Assembly: GCF_036898095.1 (NCBI RefSeq)
Contig: NC_090761.1
Location: 42,799,622 to 42,863,621, forward strand
DNA from: Palaemon carinicauda
Taxonomy: Eukaryota > Arthropoda > Malacostraca > Decapoda > Palaemonidae
Direction: 5' to 3'
Length of the DNA stretch: 64,000 nucleotides
The position numbers and the translations under genes are program-made. Of this stretch, positions 11,935 through 22,797 are shown piece by piece. A model generated the notes under the pieces. It ran no database searches, was not told the origin of the DNA, and saw only the letters and a list, made by a program, of their open reading frames with translations. Within the stretch, counting starts at the first letter, position 1, and each line of letters begins with the position of its first letter.

Positions 11935-12096
11935 AGTGATATTTATTTCAATATTGTTGTTCTTCTTAAAATATTTTATTTTTCCTTGTTCCCTTTCCTG
12001 ACTGAGCTATTTTCCCCATTGGTGCCCCTGGGCTTATAGCATTCTGCTTTTCAAACTAGGGTTGTAGCTTAGCAAGTAATAATAATAATAATAATG
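11935..12096 (+). mobile_element. LINE 3' end fragment with (AAT)n tail
   Basis: Matches the last 160 bp or so of the LINE at 985-1727. It includes GCCCCTGGGCTTATAGCAT, TTTTCAAACTAGGGTTGTAG and an (AAT)n tail at about 12079-12096. Only 3' UTR is present, as expected for a heavily 5'-truncated LINE insertion, here in the receptor intron. Confidence 0.8.
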
Positions 12097-12233
12097 TAAA
12101 CTAATCAGTGATAAACTCTGCATAGTAATTCTTATATAAAAAATGATTAAAAGTTGGTATATACATTATGTTTAAGTAATATTTGCATAATGCTGATGAA
12201 AAATATAAATTTTCATTACAGTTAAAAGAAAAG

Positions 12234-12334
<101 letters not shown>

Positions 12335-13013
12335 AATTTTCTATTAGAAGAATTGTTATATTAATGAAGAAAAATACGGAAATTAAAATCTATATAGAAT
12401 ATACAGTAACCAGCAACTTCCTCATTTGTTAATAAAAGAATTCGAACTATTCTCAAAAGAAAGGTTTCTAAAATTACAATCACGTGATATGATTTCTTTT
12501 TCAGTTAAATTAAACTCAAATTTTGATAAGTTAGTCTAACGCACCAGATTAAACAGAAAATGAAATGCAATTACTATCAACCAGTTCCTTAAAATCAATA
12601 AAAGCTGTAATCCTTCGTTATTCATTCAGACTGCAGTTAGTTTCTAATAAATTGAAGGGGACAGGAAATTAGGGCGGGAGATATTTACTCTTCTTTATCT
12701 TATGCTATGTTTAAAAAGACCTCTTTTTGAAAAAAAAACAAAATTTTATATTAAGAAATAAGAAAGACAGAGGAAACATATTTACTTTATAAAACAAACA
12801 ATTTGATGTAACCTTCCAGAGGGGGGTGTTGAATACTGGCTGCGTCGGAATACGACGACAAAGTGAGAATATCGACGTTTAATGAAGTAAATTTTCAGTT
12901 TTTTCCATAAAATTTTGTCTGTTAATTTAATTTAATATCAAAAGAGACTTAACCTACTGGGAAATATTGAGAACAGTAAATAAGGATAATAACCAATAAG
13001 AAAGGCTATAAAA

Positions 13014-13180
13014 CGGATTTTGAGCGAAGCAAAAAATCTATTTTTGGGTGAGGTAGCCATGTCGTCCTGATGGAAGTTCCTTCGTTAGTAGTTTCCTAGG
13101 TTATATTTGAGTCAAATATAACCTAGGAAGCTACTAACGAAGGAAATTCCATCAGGACGACATGGCCTGAGCCCAAAAAT
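13014..13180 (-). mobile_element. Miniature palindromic DIRS derivative (167 bp)
   Basis: Starts with the family-1 right terminus CGGATTTTGAGCGAAGC, runs to CCATGTCGTCCTGATGGAAG, then through a 108-bp near-perfect palindrome centred at about 13111. It ends with the left terminus CCTGAGCCCAAAAA. Only the two outer ends and about 50 bp of each terminal repeat remain; gag, RT, YR and ICR are gone. It lies 40 bp from the end of copy B. It could be a trans-mobilised non-autonomous element or a deletion product. Confidence 0.75.
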
Positions 13181-13220
13181 GAAAATAAAAATGTGTGAAT
13201 AACAGGAATGAAAGCAATAA

Positions 13221-13460
13221 CGGATTTTGAGCGAAGCGAAAAATCTATTTTTGGGTGATATCGCCATGTCGTTCTGATGGAAGGTTCCTAATAGTAGCTT
13301 CCTAAGGGATATATGGACTACAGTGATATTCCCAGAGAATTTACCTTTAGGTCTCCAGAATTCTAACTCCTTGCACGAATATCCTTAAAATTTCTCTCAA
13401 GGATATCGCATAATATCAGGGGACGTATTCTTGACACGCCACATAGCAATCTTCACCCCG
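13221..13460 (-). repeat. Right inverted terminal repeat, copy B
   Basis: Begins CGGATTTTGAGCGAAGCG and carries the terminal-repeat landmarks GATATCGCATAATATCAGGG and CACATAGCAATCTTCACCCCG. It is the reverse complement of 19985-20216 at the other end of B over at least 190 bp. It joins YR coding sequence at about 13463. Confidence 0.85.
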
Positions 13461-13462
13461 AT

Positions 13463-14174
13463 TATGAAGGTGGACAAAGAAGGACAGACAGAAGTTCATT
13501 GAAATTTCTTTTGGTCCTTTTGCTTTTACAAAAGCAACCCACTTTTTCCAAGATGACTCATATTGTCTTCTAGTTGACTTAGACTTGTATTCTTCTAAGA
13601 ATTCTATATTGCCTTCTGAGATCCCAAATCTTTTCCTAGCTGCTAGGGCAAGAAAATCATGAAATGAAGGGTTTGGGCTCTCTGTGATAAATTGAAGGCA
13701 ATTAACTTCTGAACCTTCTGAGATAGTACTGGGTTCAGTACTAGGGCCAGCCTCAGCCTCAGTTCCTTCACTAAAGGGAACCAGTTGCTCTTGGGCTACT
13801 TGGGAGCCAACATAGCCACTCCTCCCTGCAAGGATCTCAGCATGTTGAGGACCTTCAGCAGGAGATTGGATGGTATGAACAGGAATTCCTGAGTCCATCC
13901 CTTCCATACTAGAGACATTGTGTCTTATCTCCACTAGAGGATACTCGTATGGGGCTACATATCCAGGTAGTTTCTTGATGACACTCGTGACGAAGAGGTC
14001 GAACTGCAGCTCGGGGACTTGTTCCCATCTGGGAGAGAATAGGTCTGCATCTGTGGACCATTCTAACTCTATCAGCTTGAGCCCGAGTAGAGCATCCGCT
14101 GTCACATTGTGGATCGATTGTACATGAACTGCTGATAGGTGCCATCCTTTTAGGCAAGGGATGGCTAACATCAC
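13463..14174 (-). pseudogene. DIRS RNase H end, methyltransferase-like fragment and truncated YR, copy B
   Basis: A single open frame reads the RNase H end (W-H-L-S-A-V-H-V, N-V-T-A-D-A-L), the start of the methyltransferase-like segment (K-L-P-G-Y-V-A-P-Y), and then, without a stop, the YR frame (R-R-Q-Y-E-S-S-W-K-K-W-V-A-F-V-K-A). In D and F these two regions lie in different frames, so a small indel in the methyltransferase-like region has fused them. YR ends after F-F-V-H-L-H, at the junction with the terminal repeat. All catalytic residues (R, H-x-x-R, Y) are absent. Confidence 0.78.
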
Positions 14175-15480
14175 TTAAACTATATGAGACGCTCTCTAGC
14201 CTTGTCGGTTCCGACGTCTCATTATCGCTTCGATCTGCGTGGAGAGATTCCCCACCCACGACAGGATTAACATGGCCTTGGATAGAAATGACCGAATCCC
14301 TTGGATTTTCCTCTGATGGGAGTGAACACCCCATTCTTCAAACTAGGCATCCATGCGGATGATCTTCAATAGTCGGGGTAGTTGCAAGGGCACGGTCTTC
14401 AATAAGCTTTTGGCCTTTGACCATCGTTAGGGAAGGGATTAAGGAAAGACCGATATCGGTCTTTTTAGATCTCTTAGAGCATTTGATGCGTATCTTCTCC
14501 AGAGCCTTAACGCATCTTTCAGCTGTGCTCTTAGCACTAGGTCTGTCACTATTGCAAACTGGAGAGAGTTCAGAACTCCTCCTTGTTAGCGTCTTGGAAT
14601 CCTAACTGATTACCATAGTCTCTTGACCGACCTTGCGATCTCCTTTTACATCCCCAAGGGAAAGGAGAGCTGGTGTGACCACAGGTTTCAATGGTTTTTT
14701 AACCATTGTAGCCTTTGAGCTGGAGAGAATCGAGACTTCTTGAAGCTGATATTGCATCCCCGATGTTCCAGGAACCGGATCACTTTCTTGGATGCTCATA
14801 GACCAGCCACTTCGGGTGCTATCCACCGCAGCCTTTCGCCCAGGTACTTTGTTGCCTGAACCATTCCTAGGCTTGGTTTTTGCGTGACTGTGTCCACCAA
14901 TCCCGTGAAGATACTTAGGACTGTGTTTAGTCTGACAAGTATCTTTCCTAGGACATACGTTATCCTCTGTAACTTGAATCCTAGGTAGGAGGAGAGGGGC
15001 GACTGACTGGAAGCTGCCAACAGACATCTTTCAGGTCTGACGAGACTGTGAACACCTCTTTTTGAAATAGGGTCCTTATGTTCAGAAGGATTAACACTAT
15101 GAACTTGCTGTTTTGTTTGAACTTGTTGAGTGGCGACAAATCCAGAATGACTTAGTTTTCTTGAGTCCTTCTTGTGAACACCAAACAGCCTTCCCTGGAA
15201 TTCGATGGAGTATACTTTCCTTACCACCTGTATGCTCTAGAGCTCTAAGGTATACTCTTCCAGGATGTGGTTGGAGTGTAGGAAGAGTTAAGGAAATGAT
15301 GGTGGAAGCATGTCTATTTTTCAACCTAGTCCCATCTTGATTAGGCCTTGGACCCAAGGATCGAAGGTCCAGCGATTCTGAAGGAACCTCCATCCTACCA
15401 GAAGTGTCTCTTTGCTTCGACTGATCAGAAGTTTTACATCTTCGACCACCTGCCTGTGGTACCGCGGTCATCAAAACTGT
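14175..15480 (-). pseudogene. DIRS reverse transcriptase, copy B, heavily decayed
   Basis: Fragments matching D include V-Y-S-I-E-F-Q-G-R-L-F-G-V near 15210, L-G-F-K-L-Q near 14990 and pieces of the thumb and RNase H start around 14450-14800. Many frame changes and stops are present and no Y-L-D-D box can be read. It keeps the family order between gag and RNase H. Confidence 0.72.
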
Positions 15481-15510
15481 GGGATGTTGTTGAACAGCCC
15501 GTGGAAAATT

Positions 15511-17131
15511 TCAACACTTTTCCGTCTTCCTTTTAGGCCGGGGACCCACATCCGTGGAAGACTTTCTCTTTGAAAAGATGCTCCACTTCTGGAGAAGTCC
15601 TATGTTATCCGTGGTGGCTTTCTTAATCACCTCTCTAACCACCTCATTTGGAAAGAGGTCTCTACCCCAGATGCTGGAAGATATTAGCTTCCCGGTTTCG
15701 TGTTTCACTGTTGCGGCAGTGAACACAAACTCCCTACAGGCTCTCCTAGCCTTCATAAAGGCATAAAGGTCTTTTACTAAGGTGGCCATATGCATTTTGG
15801 CCAAGACCATGAGCATGTCTAGGGTACTTTGATGGGCTGAACACAACTCTATGCAGTTCTGTAGGGATAGGGAGGCTGCAAGTCTCTCCTTTGTCACTTG
15901 TTCCTTACCCAAAAGAAACTCAGAAAGTTTAGGGAGATTCTCGCTAAACTGTCGTCTAGCGACATCCGCGTCTAGTTTTCCTACTGAAAAGATTAAGTGG
16001 ACTTCCTTCCAATCCTTCTCCTGCATGGGAAAGGCTGGTGACAGAGGCTTGCAATCCTTGACTGCAGGACATGGTTTACCTGCCTTCACTGCCTTGGCAA
16101 CAGATTTAAATGCCTTCCACGTAAAGGGGAATGATATTGAAGCAGGAGCAAGAAAGGAAGGAAGTCTCTTACTTAGTGTGAACACTTTCGACACCGTGTA
16201 ACCCACCTTTCTCAGGCTACTTGACAAGATAGCCTGTGCCTTATCATGGTCGAGAATCATGACCTTCAGTTCCGTTTCTTTGCTTGACGTTGGTTCATGC
16301 TTCAGTCGAGTGAAGCAATTAGGTTTCATGCTTCAGTCGAGTGAAGCAATTAGGGAAAGAGTCAAAGCTTGGCCAAAACTGGATTTCGTCTAAAGGAACA
16401 GCACCCAACTTCTCCGAGATGTAGAGTTTGCCGTCTAAAATCGGCATAAGCTCCGCAAACCTCCAGAGATTGGTTTTGGAGCATGTCGGAAGGTCTTGGT
16501 CTCTGGGTCGTTTGTATGACCCTTGGGGAGCGACAAGTGGAGCTTCACAGAGCTCTATCTTGAATTTCGCTTCCTCCTTTTTGCCTTGTTTGCGAAAGTT
16601 TTCTATTAGACCTTTCATATGGGCCAGTAATTGGTCCATTTTGTCTAATAGAGGGGTAGAGGGTGAAGATGTCGATGTTAACGGCTCTAGAGCCGGCACA
16701 GACGGAAGCAATTCCGACACGACATTGTCCACCTCTTCCCGTGGCAGCTCCCTGCCCTCCGTCCCAAGGGCTATCTGGCCACAGGGAGGTGCAAATCGTG
16801 CATGGGGCACCACTATTTCCCTACTTGCTTTCGGGAATAGTAGGCTACGTATCCTATCATTAGGTAGGTATGGTCCCGGAGAGATTTTCTGGAATCCTCT
16901 TACCCAGTTGCGTAGTTTCTTACGAGCTGCATCCCTAGACTCCATCAACTTGGGATTATCGAAACCCTCAGACATTAAGGTTCGACATACATTACAAACT
17001 TGAGGGTTCCAATAATGCAGGGATTCAGAAATAATATTGCAGGGGGCATGAAACCTGCATGTATTATGACCGTAAAAGTACTTACTCTTGATATTGCAGA
17101 AGACTGCAACACATGTCATCTGGGGTTCCTC
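15511..17131 (-). pseudogene. DIRS gag, copy B, frameshifted by a 31-bp tandem duplication
   Basis: The N-terminal exon begins at 17131, right after a splice acceptor. It carries a Cys/His cluster: C-N-I-K.., Y-G-H-N-T-C-R-F-H-A-P-C, then W-N-P-Q-V-C-N-V-C. A conserved R-D-A-A-R-K-K-L-R-N-W-V-R-G-F follows. The frame stays open to 16319. There, 30- and 31-bp copies of GTTCATGCTTCAGTCGAGTG.. (16294-16354) repeat N-C-F-T-R-L-K-H-E and shift the frame. The second part (15511-16329) carries the capsid-like body with H-E-T-G-K-L-I-S-S-S-I-W-G-R-D-L-F-P. The C-terminal RG tail is degraded. This is the least damaged family-1 gag here. Confidence 0.83.
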
Positions 17132-17150
17132 CTGTAAAGAAAGGAAAGCA
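17132..17150 (-). promoter_or_regulatory. 3' splice site before gag, copy B
   Basis: Reverse strand reads TGCTTTCCTTTCTTTACAG, directly followed by the gag zinc-binding exon in frame. Equivalent acceptors occur at 32292, 41317, 54051 and 60111. No in-frame start codon precedes the first conserved Cys region except one Met four codons into the exon, so an upstream exon probably supplies the start. Confidence 0.7.
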
Positions 17151-17214
17151 GAATGAGTATATAATTGAATATCTCACTGATAAGCAATATGTAAAAGTCA
17201 TCTTTTAACTAAAA

Positions 17215-18085
17215 TAGCTTAGGATAGTAAGCTAGAAAGGGATAGTGGGAGACACATACTTGTGTATCCCTTGCAAGCAAATACTGTTACCTCCCCTCAG
17301 TATTAACTATAAGGAGATTCCTTTATCAAGGAACTCTAACGAAAGGGTTCTAACCCCTAGGGGTAGAAAAGTGTACAAGTCACTGCCCCATTTTATTATT
17401 TAACACTGTGGGGTAAGGATGACTGATTTCTAATCAGAGTATTGAAGGAATTCTTTTCTTTCAATATAGGAATGGTCTCAGCAGAAGCCCGCACAAGGGT
17501 ACCAAAGATATGTTAGAAATTAACTACTGTATAATCATACTATAGTTTTCTGCTTGCAGTATATACTATATTGCAAAATACCGACTACTGTATAATTATA
17601 TATAATGTAGTTCAGCCAGTGTGCTTCCATTATGGCTAGCATCTGACGGCACAGTCCAGCCGGCATGATGCCGACTGGACTACGAAATGTAAAAGACATA
17701 TATTTGTGTATCATACCCAGCCCATTTGCTGTGACCTTCCCTTCCAATATTAAAATCATAGAGTTTCCTGATCAGGGAAACTCAAGGATAAGGGTTCTAA
17801 CCTTTTAAGGATAGACGTGTAATACCACCAGCCCTTTAATCTATTTAATATTGTAGGGTAATATGAAAACTGATTTCTAATCAGAATATTGAAGAAATTC
17901 TATTCTTTCAATATAGGATTGGTCTCAATAAACACCTGGGCAAGGATACCCAAGATATATTGGAAAATAACTACTAGTATAATATATACAATAGTTTTCT
18001 ATCTGCAGTATATCCTATACTGCAAATATACTGACTACCTGTATAAACATATACTGTAATTCAGCCGGCATATAGCCGGCATAGC
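17215..18085 (-). repeat. Tandem duplication inside the copy B leader
   Basis: Two diverged copies of roughly 415 bp (about 17215-17605 and 17690-18085). Shared landmarks are CTGATTTCTAATCAGA.TATTGAAG, CTTTCAATATAGGA.TGGTCTCA and ATAGTTTTCT..CTGCAGTATAT. It lies between the left terminal repeat and gag, where the transcript would be removed as an intron if the acceptor at 17132 is used. Confidence 0.75.
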
Positions 18086-19200
18086 TAGTCCCTGCCAGTG
18101 CAGCCAGCATGCTAGCTAAAAGAGAGAGAGACAGCATGGAGTGAAGGCTGCCTCATTACTGTGTATGTATACACTAATTAAGGATGTAAATATCTAATTT
18201 ACTGCCTTTCTCCAGAAAGAAGGTTCAAATGGAAGGGGAGAATGTAACATTCAGGCTTCCATCCAGCCACCAGTACCATCGCCGGCAAGGTCCGGCCGGC
18301 ACATGGCCGGCAGGCTAGCACCCAGCAGCACTGGTACAGTCGGCATACTTCCAGCTGAGTCAGCACCTAACTGTGCCGGTCTGGCCGGCATACCGCCGAC
18401 CAGGCTAATACCCCAGCAATAGAACTTGTGGCCGGCAGTCCAAGGGAGGACTGATGAACCTTGGTGACAGAAGAGACTTCCCACCAACAGCCATCATGGC
18501 CGCCAACAGCCATCATGGCCGCCAGCCGTCATGGCCGCCGACAGATGACATGGCTGCCAGCAGCCTACATAGCCGCCAACAGTTTGTGTAAAACATGGCC
18601 ACCGGCAGTTGTCGTGTCTGCCAGCAGCCAGCATAGCCGCAGGCAGTCGGACAACAGCTGTTGAGTAGGAGTCTGGCCAACCCCACAATCCACCGGCAAA
18701 CGGTGAGATTGCAGGATGACGGCTCAAAGAGATACGATGGCTAGGCCATCACAAAAGAACAGAGTGAGAGGGAAAAGGGTCCTGTATGAGGTGTGGAAGG
18801 AACCGGCAAGGTTGCCGGTCCTACACACCCTTAAGAAACTCTGTTTCTGTATCGGCGCCATCCTAGGCGGCAGGAGAATTTCTATTCTCCAACCTAGGGT
18901 CTGCCAATACAGTTAAGGGAACGGCAGCAGTGCCGCCTCTTCTCAACAAGGCAGAAACAGAGTTCCAGTACCGGCGCCATCCTAGGCCTCAGAAGAATGA
19001 CTATTCTTCAGCCTAGGGTCTGCGAGCACAGGACTAGTCTACTAGACCAACAGGAGAAGGTGGCGGCATCATATAACCACTTCAAGTGCGGCCTAGGGAG
19101 GTCTAGACTCCTAGCCGGCAGGGGAATGACTATTCACCCTGCTGGCCGGCTGTTGGCACAAGACTAAACTCTCTGAGGTTCTGACTGAATCCCAAAACCT
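18050..19200 (-). repeat. GCCGGC-rich leader region, copy B
   Basis: Dense GCCGGC/GCCGGT and GGCCGCC motifs within otherwise AT-rich DNA. Two related blocks (about 18853-18912 and 18972-19030) carry GGCGCCATCCTAGG, a short AGAAT..ATTCT hairpin and CCTAGGGTCTGC. The same blocks occur in copy D at 44345-44405 and 44468-44525. Open frames here are short and unlike any known protein, so I treat it as non-coding leader. Confidence 0.65.
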
Positions 19201-19773
19201 GCTATCTGCGGTTAAGGGAAGGGACAGAGAACCCTAGGCTAGTCATGTCTGAATAAAAGCTCGAGGCACGACCCACTAGGGTTGTAGCCTAAGGCTACAC
19301 TCAGAGGGAAGGAGAGATTACACATAAATCTCCACTAGAGACGAATATTGGTTTATATAATAATTCTAGGAGATATCTATCTCCGTCTGAATTGATAAAC
19401 CAATACACGAGGGTAACTGGGGAAATGTCGAAAATATACTGTATCGCCTAGGTTAGGTTACCTAGGCAAGATGAGATCTCGGTTACCTAAATCACCGAAA
19501 CTCTGACTTATACGATCGACATAAAAAAAGGAAAATTATGCACATTATAAATATCTTTACAAGTATAATTATGCCTAAATAGCTTTCATAATTAATTAAT
19601 TAATGCTATTTCAACCGGGAATGTCGTTCTACTAACTAAATAACACATGCCTAACGAACGACAGCGCTCATGGCACCTCCGGTAACAGGCCTAGCTCCTA
19701 ATCATAATAAATTACTCTAATTTCACTGTGAGACAGGAGCTAAAATACACACATTGTAAAGAATCAATACTCA

Positions 19774-19807
19774 ACTTTCCAGAGGCGAAAGAAGCTGGAG
19801 ATTGCAT
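19774..19807 (-). other. Conserved leader start-codon segment, copy B
   Basis: Reverse strand reads ATG CAA TCT CCA GCT TCT.. then GGAAAGTTGAGT. The segment M-Q-S-P-A-S-x-x-S-G-K-L recurs at 34074-34107, 43388-43425 and, with a stop, 45455-45489. It may be a first coding exon or an upstream ORF. The GTTGAGT that follows is at best a poor splice donor and its phase does not fit the gag exon. Confidence 0.4.
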
Positions 19808-19984
19808 AATAATCCTTGAAAATCGATCGAAAAAGTTAGATCAACAGGGAACACCACCGTGCGAATTTGCTACAAAATTAGGAATGACCGCCATATTGGA
19901 TATGGCGCTGTCTTGATACTCAATAGTAGTATGGGAAGTAGGATAACCTTGATACGGTTCCGCTTCTAATTTTGCCACTTTCCC

Positions 19985-20216
19985 CCTCGAAGCGTAAACG
20001 CTATTCGGGGTGAAGATTGCTATGTGGCGAGTCAAGAATACGTCCCCTGATATTATGCGATATCCTTGAGAGAAATTTTAAGGATATTCGCGCCAGGAGT
20101 TAGAATTCTGGAGACCTAAAGGTAAATTCTCTGGGAATATCACTGCAGTACATATATCCCTTAGGAAGCTACTATTAGGAACCTTTCATCAGGACGACAT
20201 GGCTTGAGCCCAAAAA
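19985..20216 (-). repeat. Left inverted terminal repeat, copy B
   Basis: Ends in CATCAGGACGACATGGC.TGAGCCCAAAAA, the family-1 left terminus. It is the inverse of 13221-13460 over the GATATTATGCGATATCCTT and AAGATTGCTATGTGGCG blocks. Confidence 0.85.
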
Positions 20217-20400
20217 GTATTTTACCGAATCTGAACTAAAGTCTTGTTTTGTTCCTTCTAGTCATTTAAATTGAAATGTTTGCAATTTATTATACAGGAA
20301 GATATCAAATATTATTAAAGGGAAATAATAGGCTGAAAATCAGATAAAACCAATGAAAGAAAAGAACATAAATTTAAGGGATAACAGAATTGAATTTAAT

Positions 20401-20405
<5 letters not shown>

Positions 20406-20468
<63 letters not shown>
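20406..20468. repeat. (GA)n microsatellite
   Basis: About 31 uninterrupted GA units in the receptor intron. The surrounding 20217-21280 region shows no gene or repeat family I can name. Confidence 0.97.
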
Positions 20469-20471
<3 letters not shown>

Positions 20472-21289
20472 TATTCATGACTGTCTATACAAGCTCCTGA
20501 TTGTCTCTAGACAGGATCTCTTACACTACATTTCATATACACTACTGTATGTGTAGTTCACTTAACGTTCAATGACGCAATCCTTAAGGCGTAGTAACTG
20601 AGGGATTGCATCATGCATCACAGATTTCATTGCATAGAACTTTGTGATGTTCTTAAGTCATTTTTCAACTAATTTTTCTTTCATTTGTGGTAGGATAAAT
20701 ATTCATACATTCGTTGAAAAAAACTACTATTAGTATATTCACAGTACTGTACCTGTACTGTATAGGAAACTGTAGCTAAATATTAAAATACAGCATTAGA
20801 TTTCATAAGCTGGCCGATTAGTGTAAGCACACAGTGTTAGCATATTCTACAAAATTATGATTCTTAAAAAGACAATTATGTTTCATTAAGGGGCGCGACT
20901 CTCAACCTCTGCTTGGGATTGTAGAAATTCAGATTATTGCATTTTCGGCTGGGAGAATGTCTATATTTCATGTTTCAAATGTTATTTTTAATGAAAACAA
21001 TTTGTTTTATGCCTAAAATGCCCTTTTCTATATTTACATGAGCACATCCGGTCGCTTATACAACCCTTTTCCTATCAGTGTATGTGAATAATCATATTTC
21101 ACATTTTAATCGACCGATACTCAAGTTATTATGCCCCAGCCACTATTTAACATACAGAGAAAAATCAAACTATTTCTTAGAGCGAATTCCAGTTTCGCTA
21201 GTAATTAAAGTATCCTATATTTACCAAATTCTAATGTTTTAGTTGTACTGAATGATGCAAAAAGTGTCAGAGAAGGTAACTGAATAAAC

Positions 21290-21810
21290 CTAAAGCATAA
21301 AATTTGTCCAGAAAATAAGCAGACATGAATATATTATGCTAGCACTGTCTTACTCATGTGTGGGCATTTGGTAAATAAAGTGTACATATTTCGAGATTTG
21401 AGGGAAGGGGCTCACCACTGCTTAGTAAATATGATGAATATGATCATATAATACTCAGTGTTGAGGGATACTACCACTAAAAGCCCATACTTATACATAC
21501 TAAAGTATATTCAGCTGATTGCAAAAAAAAAAAAAAAAAAAAAAAATGGAAACCAGTAATTCTTTGTCTGCTCGTTTATATAATTACAATTTTTATGTTA
21601 CATTTATGCTGAAGGATGTATTAAGTATTGGAAATGACAGCTATAAAGGCCTGAGGAGTAAAGTTTGCCCAAAAAAGTAAGCAGACAAGAATGAATAATG
21701 TTAGCAATGTCTTACTAATGTGTAAGTATTTGGTATATGTAGCATATACATTTCTGAATTTGAGGGGTGGTGCTCTCCACTGCCTAATAAATAACCTTGA
21801 GCTATAATGT
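21290..21810. repeat. Pair of diverged direct repeats about 360 bp apart
   Basis: 21300-21450 and 21660-21800 share GTAAGCAGACA.GAAT, TAGCA.TGTCTTACT.ATGTGT and GAATTTGAGG.. GCTC.CCACTGC. They have opened to clear but imperfect similarity, indicating an old segmental tandem duplication in the intron. A run of 24 A residues (21523-21546) lies between them. Confidence 0.7.
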
Positions 21811-21999
21811 TTATGTCCTCATGATCCCTAGTGATGAGTGAGGAATAATTACCCTTAATACCCCAAACTAACCCCTAATTAAGTTAATCATACGATTTCT
21901 ATATAAAAAAAAACTTGACGGCTGAGAGCAGGTGTAAGAAATTATGGATATGGATGGTTTGAGTCGTTCCGGGGTTTAGAACCCCATGATACCTGGCGG

Positions 22000-22162
22000 T
22001 AATTCTCTTGTAATATCATTCACAGAAATATTTTACAGTAGGAAGCTGCTGATAGGAACTTCCATCAGGATGACATGGCTATCTCACCAGAAAATAGATT
22101 TTTCCTACGTCAAAATCCGTTTTGTGGTGGATAACAGGGGAGGGTGGGCTGTGGATATGGAG
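22000..22162. mobile_element. Solo DIRS terminal-repeat fragment joined to an RTE 3' fragment
   Basis: 22000-22124 carries the family-1 terminal repeat end (GGAACTTCCATCAGGATGACATGGCTATCTCACC.. to CAAAATCCGTTTT). It is followed immediately by GTGGTGGATAACAGGGGAGGGTGGGCTGTG, which matches the RTE 3' UTR at 27512. Two fossils are therefore juxtaposed about 130 bp from a receptor exon. Confidence 0.65.
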
Positions 22163-22290
22163 GGCTGACTTTATATATATACATATACATATTGTACAGT
22201 ATCTAAATAAATGAGTGTGAATCAATACCGTTGAATGCTGACTTACAGTACTTCAAAAGTCTATCAAAATAAAATAGTGTATTATCTCAC

Positions 22291-22354
22291 CAGTAAAATG
22301 GTAGCAACTGTTCCAGCAAAACTCCAGAGAAGGCCATTAGGTTCCAGCCAGCAA
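22291..22354 (-). CDS. Adhesion GPCR exon: extracellular loop 2 and start of TM5
   Basis: 64-nt exon. Acceptor TTTCTCATTTCAG precedes 22354 and donor CTG|GTGAGATA follows 22291. The first base completes an upstream codon and the exon ends in phase 0, matching the exon at 11423. It encodes C-W-L-E-P-N-G-L-L-W-S-F-A-G. The C-W-L box holds the loop-2 cysteine that in this family is disulphide-bonded to TM3. Joined to the next exon it gives a continuous TM5. Upstream exons (GAIN/GPS, TM1-TM4) are not visible in the window. Confidence 0.87.
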
Positions 22355-22797
22355 CTGAAATGAGAAATAAAAAAATTATCAAAGGAACCTTAGTTATTCT
22401 TAATGATTTTGTTCAAGTAACCTCTACACACAACCTGATGAGGTATGAGCTTATAATATTCCTGTAATCATAAATTTTTAAAATTTAACATCCTTAGGTA
22501 AATTCACATATTTTATTTGTTGTAAAATAGGATTGTTAAAGGTTTTCACGTGCTTTGGTCTAAACACCGTTTTCAAAGTATCAACCCTTCATCTACATTA
22601 CTTCGAGGAGCAATTTCCAAACCTCCTACAGTAGGCCTATCAACAACTTGTTATGTGCAGAATTGCAAGTAAAAAGTTTTCATATATTTCCTATTTGCTA
22701 ATATATAACAGGTGAAAATGACCAATACTGTATTAAGTTATACAAATATATTACATTTGAGTATCATAAATAGAAATAAACTTGCAAACCTTAAAGG

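Larger units (their letters stand above)
13221..20216 (-). mobile_element. DIRS-type retrotransposon, copy B (family 1), internally deleted, in the receptor intron
   Basis: On the minus strand: left terminal repeat (about 19985-20216), leader (17132-19985), gag, RT, RNase H, methyltransferase-like part and only the N-terminal YR, which joins the right terminal repeat at about 13463. The C-terminal YR, 3' non-coding sequence and ICR are missing. It sits in the same transcriptional orientation as the adhesion GPCR, between its ECL2 and TM6 exons. Gag is broken by a 31-bp tandem duplication. Confidence 0.87.

Noticed and set aside
14417..16201. Plus-strand frames across copy B
   Set aside because: Antisense to gag and RT of copy B, whose domains are unambiguous on the minus strand.
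18251..18916. Several 60-80 codon frames in the GCCGGC-rich DNA
   Set aside because: They exist because GC-rich repeats lack stops; no domain, no conservation between copies B and D at protein level.
19774..19780. GTTGAGT as the splice donor for the leader intron
   Set aside because: Position +3 is T and the resulting phase would put the gag exon out of frame, so I left the donor unassigned.
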